A program made the translations under genes and the position numbers. Positions 1 to 12,500 of a DNA stretch of 64,000 nucleotides are shown one piece after another (the stretch's first letter is position 1; each line of letters opens with the position of its first letter). This DNA comes from Galerina marginata (Eukaryota; Basidiomycota; Agaricomycetes; Agaricales; Galerinaceae), in contig JAECYW010000001.1 of NCBI GenBank assembly GCA_023014335.1, positions 3,782,001 through 3,846,000 of the forward strand, read 5' to 3'. The notes below the pieces were generated by a model, which was not told the origin of the DNA, ran no database searches, and saw nothing but the letters and a program-made list of their open reading frames with translations.

Positions 1-1544
1 TCAACACCTACGTGTAGACATTTCGCAAGAACGGCGCGCCAACCTTCCCAATGTCCTGCGCACCCCCAGTGACCGCACCAGTGCAAGTCCCATCAGCTTG
101 CTTCACGATCGTATCTCGCTCATAAATCGTAAAAGGTCTTCCACCGAACGTCAGAGTGATTGGGAATGTTGAATTGCACGGAAGCGCCCATAAAGTGTCC
201 GAGATGGGCTGGGAATTCGGAATGCCCGAGTAGATTAGGTGTGCCATGTCATTCGTAACTTGGATGCCGCTATCTGTGAAATACAACAATTCAATATTGA
301 ATTGAGGGAAAGAGTTAGTGAAACACTAACGGTAGATATCGATGCTGGCGACAGTTCCCGACATGCTTTGGTTCAGTCCGTTGGCGAGGTACGCAAGTGT
401 ATCAAACGGAATTGACCACGAGATCAGGCTGGTTTGGGGGACCATCACGTTCGTGAAGTCTCCGAGAAATCTGCGGAAGAAGAGTTAATTTTCAGTTAAG
501 GCTATATGTTATCGAAAATAGAATGAGTATGGGGGTGCTTACGCGGACGAGTCAACTGCACCCATCGTCAAGATTCCGTCCGGAACGGGATCGTCTTGAT
601 GATTTAGTTCGATACCACAGACAGCGTTAGTGAAGTTAGCACTGGTCGAAAGTAACATCTTCAGTTTTGAAAACGTGAAGATATCAACTATAACAGACGC
701 ACGGTAGGAATGAACCAATGAGAGAGGTACCCGGGGGGGAATCGGCTGGAGCGTTGACACCATAGCCAAGAACGGCGCGTGCATCGAGCGGGTATAAGTC
801 GTTGGTCACAGCTGAATCTGTTACGACAACTATACACGAATGAAAAGTGTATTGATTAGCTAGGTAGATGAGTAAGAGATGATACATTTTCATACCCGAA
901 GCATTGTAAATGAAAGTCAGCGCCGACGTCGCGGACTGGATCGTGCATACCTCGCCTGAAAAGTGACCTGTGGTGCTTCCGCCTGATATGGTCGAGATGT
1001 TGGCGGATGCGTTGCCTGGGACGTAAGTTGTCGAGATGGCTGAGTTATAGCTATGTCCAAACACGTCAGGAGCTAGATGACAGGAAGATCGACAATCACT
1101 CACAATGTCCCGTCGTTAACACCTTGCGGAGGTGATGCAACTGAGATGTGGTTTTGCGAAAGAGAGGGGGCCATTTGAATCTTCTGAGGAGGAGTGCCTA
1201 TTGGCCGGTATTACAATTGAGCTGCGGTCGGCGAGGAGGAAATAGGCCAGCGGATACCCACCCATCAGAACAGTTGTCTACAATTTGGTCAATAACACAG
1301 AAGCTACGGCACGTCAGACAAGATGTGAACTCACGAGATAGGAAAAGTCGTTGTTGTTCTTCAGCCGCACAGCGATACCGCCATCTCCCGGCGCACGTTT
1401 CGCAAAACTCAGAGGCACGAATGAACCGTGGACGGACTCCACCAGAATGCTGTTGGCTAGTGGAAGCTCGGTGGCTAGCGCGAAGAACAGCGCAAACCAA
1501 GATACCCTGGAGAACATGGTCAGAGGAGAGGATGGGTGATGCAT
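1..1544 (-). CDS. Pepsin-like (A1) aspartic protease-like secreted protein, 3' end outside window
   Basis: Seen: a minus-strand multi-exon gene. Exon 1 (1335-1544) encodes a hydrophobic leader; the Met at 1517 gives the cleanest signal peptide. The next exon reads YLTTVLMGGYPLAYFLLAD, which lines up with the A1 core before the first catalytic Asp. Later pieces fit the family in order: STTYVPGN, SGGSTTGHFSGEVC, ARAVLGYG (usual DGILGLG), DGILTMGAVDSSAFLGDF, then FTDSG as second catalytic triad and GAPFLRNVYT at the C-terminal end. A donor (GTAGGT) at about 9-14 shows that the gene continues beyond base 1. Odd: the first D-T-G is D-R-S, so one half-site is damaged. Junctions between about 1050 and 1190 need a very short (31-base) intron, so a pseudogene or sequence error is possible. 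Family assignment fairly sure, activity doubtful. Confidence 0.6.
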
Positions 1545-4189
1545 TGATGGCAGTGACTCCCTGTCAATGAGGATTTACAGTCATTCACCGGTCAATGAGT
1601 TACCCCACTCAATGAGTCAAAATCATATTCTGTGCGCAATTCCTAACCATTTCTCTCGATTTTTTTTTTCCTAAGAAGATGTACATTACCTCTATATGTC
1701 TTCCAAATTTTGTAGCTCTCTGATGTTTCGATCTTCTAATAATCCGAAATCAGGTAGGATGCATCAGAAATGTGAATTTGATTCCTAGGAATTTAGTGGC
1801 CAAATGCAGCAAATCACTGATTATTTTTGCATACAACTTTAAGGCAGACAATTCTAAGTATGTACCCAAAGTTATGGGCTGTCTGAGCTGTGTGCTTAGG
1901 TGTAAACGACTGAAAGGATGAAAATGTGGTCGGAGTGAATCAAATGGTCACGTATGTCACAAGCGGAAACAGTGGTGGGATTGATCAATTCGTGCCAAAT
2001 CAAGCAATTGTGACTGATGCCTCATTGACTGGTTTGGCTCTGATCCTGGCTTTCGAAACTGATAAGGCTCGATATGATCCTCATCCCTCCAATTCCTGAG
2101 TTCTAACTACATATTCGGTACGCCATAGTGTATACAAACATTTTGGCTGACTTTTACTGAAATTATCTTTCACAGAAACGGATTCCGAGGTCAATCTTTA
2201 TTTGGATGCCTCATGGACCGGTGAATGACTGTATGTCAGGTTCTGTCGCCGCGTCCATTCGGCGTGCCCCTCCCTGAGCGGTGAGCGGTGAGCGCCCTAT
2301 TTCCCCGGCTCATTGGTGCTTCAGGTTGCCTGATCGAAAAGGTGTGCGGAACCAAGAACGATGGTTTGCGGCGCCATCCAGCTGGGTCCCTTATGTAAGT
2401 TCTGAAGCGGGCCGCTTAACCGGTCATAGTATTGACTCTAGGAGTAAGCGCCTGCTTCGACATGAGCGAACTAGGCGTAGAAAAATTCCAGGAAAACAGC
2501 AAAGAGCCGACCAGTACATTCGGTTTCAAAATCTAAAAGCCCAATATCTGCATAATCAGGAAATCCATTTGATCAGCGTGCCAGAGGCAGAATCGAGATC
2601 AAAGAGCCAAACTGCCTACAATTTACTCTCAGTTAATATTGACGCGGTTTGCCTTTCCGAGTGAAAGACTTTAATGCCTTCAGCTTTCTGCTATGTGTAT
2701 AAGCATTTTTTGGATCTAGACGAAGAATGCATTGGGATGAGCGCGAATAACAATCAAAGAAATGAGTTGAACAACGGAAGGGAAAATGCAAAGGATGTGA
2801 AGTAAAGAAGGCACAGTTGAGTGGTCGCAACGAACCAGTCAGGTAGAGCTGGGGCACTCTGGGAGAACGAACAGGGCTCTAATAGAAGCGAATTGACTGA
2901 CATCCAAATTTTGATCAACCATCTTTTGCTGCAATGCGGGCCGGGGACGTTGTCGTCCCTCGTCTCTAGTAAAAGGGCATTGAAAGCTGAGGTCAGCGCC
3001 AACCCCCCTGTTCAGATTGACAGGCCGTTAGAAACTTGGAATAACGGTCAAAACTGAACGGGGTACGATTGTAGAATGAAAAGCATACTACAAAACACGA
3101 CCCGGATCGCTTCTCCGCTGCTTCAATACGCTATTGACTGGAGAAGCCGAAGATGTCTTCTTGGTACAATGCCGTACCACAGCTCGAGATGCTTGAAAGA
3201 TCCTTAAGCGTAAGCCCAGCTTGAATCCCAAGCCGCGAATTATGAGGGTTAGAAACCGAGGCAGGTTGAGGAGCGCAAGGGAGCTCTTCCACGAGGTTCC
3301 ATGGAATGGAAGATTGAATTGGTAGGTCGCAAATGGAACGAAGTGAGGCTAAGTCCAAAAGCTTTGCCAGGCTTCAGAGAGGAAGAAGCACGAAAACTAT
3401 AGCGCCGTTTCAATATTAAAATAAAGATGACTTGAAATTTGAACCAATAGTCAATTCGTAGAGTAACCTAGCAAAATTATATGACCTTCGTAAATCAGAA
3501 ACGTCGTTACCAAGCTAAACGCACCGAAACTGCGCTGAGACCACTTTCCACAAAGCACATATCCCACTTCCTGAGTTCACTATTTGTCCTCAGAGCTTGG
3601 AGTGGCAAACCTCCCGGAGCATCATTTGTCAACACACCAATAAAACGTTCGAGCAAGACGCGAATTGGGACTTCAGGATTGCCGGGGTTGGGCAGAGGAC
3701 GACATGGTGTTACATATACATAGAGCTTCGAAAGCTTCATGAACCGAGATCCTGGGTACAGTGGAGGCTTGGTAGAGGCGTCGAGGAGCAGAAAGAGGCA
3801 AAAGTAGAAAGCTGTTGATTGGACATCGATTCGGATCAACGTTGGGACGCGAGGCACGTGATACCGACGCGTCACTCTCGCGTTGCAACAACCTGCAACA
3901 ACGCTGCAAAGTAGAAAATTACAACTTATACATACTCAAGTATGACACTGACGCGATATTCTTGTTATAAGAAATATCTATTTCGCATATACTGAGGCAT
4001 AATTAATAACAAGTTAACGAGACACAAACTGGGTTCGGTGTGTGGTGATGAGGAAAGGAGGCAGTCAATGGAGGCAAGTTGAGAATTAGGACTTCGGAAC
4101 GAGCAGAAATACAAGAACTTTGGAAAAAAAAATCAACAGAGCAGACATGCGTCCTATACTATGCAACATTCACTCGACAAGAGTGAATA
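1545..4189. other. Intergenic stretch, no gene recognised
   Basis: AT-rich in 1600-2200, with short open frames on both strands. None has a recognisable domain, a convincing splice pattern or a conserved partner elsewhere in the window. A minus-strand frame around 3507-3875 is open but matches nothing I know. It probably holds the promoter of the gene at 1-1544 and the 3' flank of the kinase-like gene. Confidence 0.4.
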
Positions 4190-6897
<2,708 letters not shown>

Positions 6898-7319
6898 GTT
6901 CTTTGTGAAGGAAATGTTAAGGAAGAGAGAAAACCAACATACTCTATGATATTATTATGTACTCGCTATGGCACAGTTGACAGACACAGCCTGACACTGC
7001 CAACACCCAGACTGACGTCACATGATCAGTTCGAGAAGGTCAAAGGCTACTCATTGAAAGCTGTACGAATCTTCAGCAAGAGGTCCCATCACCTTATGGT
7101 AATCAACTGACTTTGGAAATTGGCGCCCATTTTCTTACGAAGATAACGCCCAAAGGACGTTGTAGGGAAAGACTCCGGCAGAGTGATAGGGAATGGGGTC
7201 GCGCTCCAGTCGCCCTTACACAAATCAGGAGGCCTCCTATCATGGAGGGGTTTCTAGGGTGTAAAAATCAATATCTGCAGTTGAGTGGGTAGGTGATTCA
7301 CAGACGTTAGACATTGAGA
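6898..7319. other. Spacer between divergent genes, no gene recognised
   Basis: Lies upstream of the minus-strand pseudokinase and of the plus-strand F-box gene, so it probably carries both promoters. I see no strong TATA box or repeat. Homology to the mirror block at 58 kb begins at about 7320. Confidence 0.4.
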
Positions 7320-7514
7320 GCAGTTGGTCCAGAAGAGATGTGCGGAGTTGCGCCGAGTTCGGCCTTGCTTATCTGAGCTCCAAATAATACCCACGATCTC
7401 AAGATGACCAATCCGTTACCTGACGCCCACCATCTTTCGCAGAGTTTCGAACTTCTCTTGATCTGCGTGGTCCCTCTGCAGCATAGTAGAACCAAACCAG
7501 GTTCGATCGAAGAC

Positions 7515-9056
7515 ATGCTTAATTCCAATCCACCCTCTTCTCGGCGCATTCATTCAACCGACCTTTCTGAGTCTGGACCAATCGTCAACCTTGATAACGA
7601 CACACTTTGGTACATCTTCTCCTTGAACGCCAATATGGAGCTGCATTTTGAGCAGCCAGAGGATACAGTCTCCGCACTACTCACACTTCGATATGCGTCC
7701 CAGGTTTGCTCTAGTTGGAGGCAACTCGCCATCGGATCGCCATCGTTGTGGTCTCGTATTATTGATGTTAATCTCCTCTCGCAAGCAGGAGCCGAATGGA
7801 GGAACGAGGTCATTCGAAGGACCGGGACAGCTTTGCTCCACGTTAAAGCGTGCACTGGTATTTCAAGCTGGCCATTGGCCTTCTATTCGCTTGAGTGGCT
7901 TTTAAAGGCGCACTGGTCCAGAATCCGGAGCTTAGTTTTAGCGCTTGAAGACTTTAACTACCACACAAACAAAAAAACATGGATCCGCCTCTTCGAGCGC
8001 CCAGCACCCTCCTTGGAGATCTTCAAATTTATAGGGCGGGATAAACCTGGGTTTGTCAACGCTCCCAATTTCGTCCTCTTCTCGAACACGGCACCGTCAT
8101 TGCGCACGCTCGCTGTGGCTCATATGAAACTTGATTTAAACAAGTTTAAGACACCGAATCTTTGTCACTTGGTTATACATTCGCCGGTCTCCATCCTCGA
8201 CTTACTCAACGCTCTCAACCAGATGCCGGTCCTCGAGTCATTGGAAACGGGCAGTCATAAGCCGTTCATACCAGCTCAGGACACACAGAATCCACTTCCC
8301 GTAGCCACAGTTCCCCGGCTTATACGAATCAAGTTCGAGAGCATCGTTGATTGCGCGGACGTCAGTCTATCCGTCCTAGCACACATAATACCTGCTAGGG
8401 GGTGTATACTTAATTTATTTGCAACCTACCAGCAGGAGACCCCGGGAGACCATGCAGACACCATTCTTTCGACATACTTGACGTATTATACAGCATTCGG
8501 CCCCATTACCAACCTCGAACTTACTTTATACGATAACCTTATCTTTTTCGAAGCCGGTAAACCGTTCTCCAAAGGCTTCTCATTTGGCCTTGATAGTGAT
8601 ATGGGTGATTTTCCACCTCAAATTGTCTCCACTCTTTTGTCGGCATTTTCAACAGTTGGCTTGACTACCATCACGACACTTACGCTTAACCTTTCAGCCA
8701 AGGAAGCGCATCCACAAAACCATACAGATATCGTGGAGTTCATTGTCGCTCTCGTGTCCGTCGAAGAGTTTAAAACCAACTTTTCTACCCTTAACCTCCT
8801 CCACGATGTACTTCTCTCACCGGAAGATGCTGTGTTTCCCAGACTTAAGGCGGTGTATCTGAAATGGATATATGGACCGAATCCGCTATCAAGAGTGGCA
8901 GACTTCGTCAAGGGAAGGATGGAGCTGCGGGCGCCTCCAGAAACCCTTACTATTGAGGTGAGGGCCGTGAGGCCTTCGGCCTCAGTACAAGTTGAAACCT
9001 TCCGGAATGCATGCGCAACTTTAGGCGTAAATGTACAAGTCGTTGCTATAGGCTAA
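7515..9056 (+). CDS. F-box protein, paralogue A1
   Basis: Single open frame of 513 aa from the ATG at 7515; an upstream in-frame ATG at 7404 exists, but the sister copies lack it, so 7515 is preferred. The N-terminal part fits the F-box-like motif of basidiomycete families: DNDTLWYIFSLNANMELHF at about 37-55, then S-x-V-C-x-x-W-R-x-L-A and SLWSRI. The rest alternates hydrophobic and short polar segments like the degenerate leucine-rich part of such proteins. F-box proteins usually connect a substrate to the Skp1-Cullin1 ubiquitin ligase. It ends 80-100 bases from the end of a dead ligase copy on the other strand (convergent). A1 is the most diverged of the four A copies but has no break. Substrate unknown. 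Confidence 0.75.
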   Translation: MLNSNPPSSRRIHSTDLSESGPIVNLDNDTLWYIFSLNANMELHFEQPEDTVSALLTLRYASQVCSSWRQLAIGSPSLWSRIIDVNLLSQAGAEWRNEVIRRTGTALLHVKACTGISSWPLAFYSLEWLLKAHWSRIRSLVLALEDFNYHTNKKTWIRLFERPAPSLEIFKFIGRDKPGFVNAPNFVLFSNTAPSLRTLAVAHMKLDLNKFKTPNLCHLVIHSPVSILDLLNALNQMPVLESLETGSHKPFIPAQDTQNPLPVATVPRLIRIKFESIVDCADVSLSVLAHIIPARGCILNLFATYQQETPGDHADTILSTYLTYYTAFGPITNLELTLYDNLIFFEAGKPFSKGFSFGLDSDMGDFPPQIVSTLLSAFSTVGLTTITTLTLNLSAKEAHPQNHTDIVEFIVALVSVEEFKTNFSTLNLLHDVLLSPEDAVFPRLKAVYLKWIYGPNPLSRVADFVKGRMELRAPPETLTIEVRAVRPSASVQVETFRNACATLGVNVQVVAIG

Positions 9057-9139
9057 TGTAATCTGGTTGGTGACCTGCTCAAGGTACAGGTATTCAACTG
9101 ACATCCCAGGTATATCGCGATGAGCACAATTAAGAGACA

Positions 9140-10263
9140 AATAAATAGAACAGGAGAGAGATGGAATTCATGTGCTGGAAGCCCGCGGCCACCTCGTGCG
9201 CGACGACGCAGATCTGCTGAGAAGCGTGTGTCCCACCGTCGCTGAACGTCTTTTGGAGGAAGTTATATCGTTCCTCGAGGGGTTCGTTGCCCCGGGAGGG
9301 GATGTCGAATGTCTGTTGGGTAGATGGGTGATAAGTGAAAGGTGAACGAGGAGAAAAGGCGCATATATGCGTACCTGGAAGCTGGTATTCTTCCAGTGCA
9401 CCGAGTTGATGGTTTTCACGATGGACAATGGACTGGAATTGACTGTGAGTCGTTTGGAAGCTCTGTGGATAAAAGGACCCCTTATATCAGATATTCACCT
9501 GGAAACTCAAGAAATAAAACACACTTTCAAGGAACCAGTTCGGCGGGGTGAAGGCGTTACCGAGTCCGCTGAAAACTGTTTTCCGTCGCCGAATGCATTG
9601 GAATGCGAAGAGAAAAGTCAGCATAGAAAGCCAGGCATAGAAAGTACGCACCGAACGCCATCGAGCTTCTCAGTGATTCACCATCCAGACGGCTCAGGTC
9701 CCTTCTCAATGTCCTATTTATTAGCGAGGAGAAGCTCCGGGACCGACTTCCCAGTGACGGGGGCATCTTCGTCGACGCCAGCGTCTTCGTCATCTTCCTG
9801 GTCATCTTCATTCATATGTTTTCCTTTCCCTTTGGAAACCGGGGCTTTGCAAGAGTGTTATAGTGGTTGGACTTCCTCGTCCTCTTCATCCTCGTCCTCC
9901 ACTTTCACGTCTTCATCGGCCTCGCGCTTTCCTTACGCAGATTTCGAAGCAGGTGTTTTCGTCCTCGTTTAGCTGGCGAAGGTCCCTCTTCCTCTTCGTC
10001 CTTTAATCGTCGGCAGGGTTCTTCCGTGTAGCAGACTTTTTTAGCGCAGTCTTTGCCTTGAATGCCGGTTTGGCCTTTGACGCGGGCTTTATGTCACGCA
10101 TCGAGAAGAACGCGAAATAGGCGGATGAGTCGTGTAAATTACTCACCAGACAGGTGATATGTTTTGGAGTCTGACTGAATGACAAGGTATCGCTAGATCG
10201 TGCTACGACATGTTGGTAAAGGAAAACGAACAAGGGCGAGAAATAAAGCTCAGATCTGAGCAC
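9140..10263 (-). pseudogene. Decayed copy of the SWIM-type ATP-dependent DNA ligase
   Basis: Pieces of the intact gene at 12501-14877 are recognisable in order. Part of exon 8 lies at 9165-9320. A shortened exon 7 lies near 9370-9460, with the motif III stretch (LDGELYGG) deleted. Exon 6 and the acidic Ser/Asp/Glu/Lys coding region follow at 9540-9960. The conserved 5' block with the CACCTGTC microexon lies near 10150-10250. Exons 9-11 (motif V and the OB fold) are missing, and the core is broken by deletions and stops. No functional ligase can be made from this copy. Confidence 0.8.
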
Positions 10264-10632
10264 CCTGAGCTTAGATTAGATTGAGTAGATCACATCAGCG
10301 GCTGTGCACGGTTACATTGCCATCGCGGGTTTTCTTTGCAGAATCAACTAGCCTTGCTCGCAACGCTTTACTGCGCAACTGCTCGACGCCCTATCTGAGT
10401 CTTGTCAGATCTACTCTAACGGGGCTGGCTCACCTCAAGACCTTCCTCTGGCCGCTGCTTGCCTACGCAATTGAGCTCAATCTAGGCATCAATTGGTGGT
10501 TCGTTGGGAGGTCTATAGGATATCAATAATAACAGGTTTGTCTGCGCACATCTTTCATAGAACTTCGAACTTTTCTTGATCTGCGTGGTTCCCCTGCAGC
10601 ATAGTAAAATTAAACCTGGTTTGATCGAAGAC
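10264..10632. promoter_or_regulatory. Divergent promoter block between ligase copy and F-box A2
   Basis: A stretch of about 300 bases shared with 55509-55880 (mirror) and in part with 59930-60285. It includes ATCTAATCTAATCTA-like direct repeats next to the ligase side, the conserved CAGCGGCTGTGCACGGTT, and CCCCTGCAGCATAGTA about 35 bases before the F-box ATG. An 82-codon open frame at 10281-10529 shifts frame in the mirror copy, so I read this as leader or promoter rather than coding. The CTGCAG could be the acceptor of a 5' UTR intron. It lies head to head between the two genes, so a shared promoter is likely. Confidence 0.5.
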
Positions 10633-12141
10633 ATGCTTGATTTCAACCCACCCCCTTCCCGTGTTAATCCCACCAACCATTCTGGTCCAATCTTCGGCCT
10701 TGATAACGACACACTTTGGTACATCTTCTCCTTGAACGCCAATATGGAGCTGCATTTTGAGCAGCCAGAGGATGCAGTCCCCGCCCTACGCACCCTTCGA
10801 TATATATCCCAGGTTTGTTCTAATTGGAGACAACTCGCGATCGGGTCGCCATCGTTGTGGTCTCGTATTCTTGACGTCAATCTCCTCTCGCAAGAGGGAG
10901 CCGATTGGAGGAACGAGGTTATTCGCAGGACCGGAACAGCTTTGCTAGACGTGAAAGCTCAAAATTACGATCCCAGCTCGCCATTGGCTCTCGATTCGCT
11001 TGAATGGCTTGTAAACGAGCACTGGTCCAGAATTCGGACCTTGGTTCTAGCGCTAGATAAGTTGAACTTCTCTCCAGACGAAGAGCCATGGTTCCGCCTC
11101 TTCGGGCGCCCAGCGCCCTCCATGGAAATCTTCATATTTTTAGGGAGGTTTTTTACCCCTCCCACACTCGTCCTCTTCTCGAATACGGCACCGGCATTAC
11201 GCACGCTCTCTGCAGCTCATATGAAGTTGAATTTTACCATGTTTAGGACGCCCAAGCTTCGTCGCCTGGTTATACATTCGCCGGTCTCCACCCTCGACTT
11301 ACTCAATGCTCTCAACCAGATGCCGGTCCTTGAGATATTGGAGACGGGCAGCCATGAGCCGTTCTTACCAGTTCAGAGCCCACTGCCCATAGCCACTCTT
11401 CCCCGGCTCACACAAATCAAGTTCGAGAGCATCTATGATTGTGTAGGCGCCAGTCTATCCGTCCTAGGACACATAATTCCCGCTAAGGGGTGTATACTGG
11501 ATTTCTTTGCAACATACCAGGAGGAGACCCCGGGAGACGGTACAGGCACCATTCTTTCGGTATACCTGAAACAATTTACGGCATTCAGCCCCATTACCGA
11601 CCTCAAGCTGGTTTTCTATGGAAACCTTATCATTTTTGAAGACAGTAAACCGTTTTCCAATGCCTTTTCTTTCGGCCTTGATAGCGATGCAGGCGATTTT
11701 CCAGAACCCATCATCTCCGAGCTTTTCTCGGCATTCTCAATCATTGGCTTGACTACGATCAAGACACTTACGCTTAACCATTCCCATTCAATCAAGGACG
11801 CGCACACCAAAAGTTTCGAAGATTTTATTCTCGCTCTCGTGTCCGTCAAAGAGCTTAAATGCAATACTCTTTCTCTTATCCTCCTCCATGTGCTGCTCTC
11901 GTCAAAAGTTGTTTCATTTCCCAGACTCAGGGCCATCCATCTGGATTGTACTTATGGACTAGATCAACTACCAAGAGTAGCAGAATTGGTCCATGGCAGG
12001 ATGGAGTTGGGGGTGCCTCTCGAAACTCTTACTCTGGAGGTTGGGTCATCAACCTCAGCAGACGAGGAAATCCAAACATTCCGCAATGCCATTGGAAACG
12101 TAAACATACAAATCATTATTACAACTAATAATACAACCTGA
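10633..12141 (+). CDS. F-box protein, paralogue A2
   Basis: 502 aa from the ATG at 10633; the frame runs upstream without another ATG. F-box-like motif at about 25-90 (DNDTLWYIFSLNANMELHF, SQVCSNWRQLAIGSPSLWSR). Closest in the window is the mirror copy at 53997-55508, with which it shares the N-terminal MLDFNPPPSRV and nearly all of the first 180 residues. Intact, no internal stop. The 3' end faces the intact DNA ligase across about 360 bases that are also conserved in the mirror block. Expected role: substrate adaptor of an SCF ubiquitin ligase (family knowledge); target unknown. Confidence 0.78.
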   Translation: MLDFNPPPSRVNPTNHSGPIFGLDNDTLWYIFSLNANMELHFEQPEDAVPALRTLRYISQVCSNWRQLAIGSPSLWSRILDVNLLSQEGADWRNEVIRRTGTALLDVKAQNYDPSSPLALDSLEWLVNEHWSRIRTLVLALDKLNFSPDEEPWFRLFGRPAPSMEIFIFLGRFFTPPTLVLFSNTAPALRTLSAAHMKLNFTMFRTPKLRRLVIHSPVSTLDLLNALNQMPVLEILETGSHEPFLPVQSPLPIATLPRLTQIKFESIYDCVGASLSVLGHIIPAKGCILDFFATYQEETPGDGTGTILSVYLKQFTAFSPITDLKLVFYGNLIIFEDSKPFSNAFSFGLDSDAGDFPEPIISELFSAFSIIGLTTIKTLTLNHSHSIKDAHTKSFEDFILALVSVKELKCNTLSLILLHVLLSSKVVSFPRLRAIHLDCTYGLDQLPRVAELVHGRMELGVPLETLTLEVGSSTSADEEIQTFRNAIGNVNIQIIITTNNTT

Positions 12142-12500
12142 TTTTTGAAAATGCTCAAACAATTGACATCCCAAATAATGTCTGCCACCTAGCGGTGAAT
12201 ACTGATTGAGGGTGAGCATTAGAGTGCGCTACACCCAAAGTGCAGTTCATTGAGCAATATACTCAACAGTTGAAAACTATAAACATGAGTTGAGTGGAAT
12301 GGATACCGAAATCTCCAATATATCCGATACTAATGTATTTAAAATATCAATAATAATCAACTCAAAATCTCGAACCAAGGTCCAGACAGAACCAGACGAA
12401 TCCGGAGACCCACGGTAAAGCAGTTGGCAAGTTAACAAGAAACCAAGAAACCATCTTTTCGACTCTTTCATTACGCCTCAGCCACCGCTCTCTTAAGGAG
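12142..12500. other. Conserved spacer between convergent F-box A2 and ligase genes
   Basis: AT-rich 3' flanks of both genes. Most of the stretch is found again, reversed, at 53609-53996, and a shorter version at 56467-56783. It includes the CACTTTGTGTGTAGCGCACT-like segment and the run reading AATCAGTATTCACTG. Probably terminator and polyadenylation signals of two facing genes; no precise site can be assigned. Confidence 0.4.

Noticed and set aside
3507..3875. 122-codon minus-strand frame
   Set aside because: No family resemblance, no signal or membrane segment, no neighbouring exon in phase.
10281..10529. 82-codon frame upstream of F-box A2, conserved in sequence at 55562-55825
   Set aside because: The two copies diverge in frame part way through, so conservation is of DNA, not protein.
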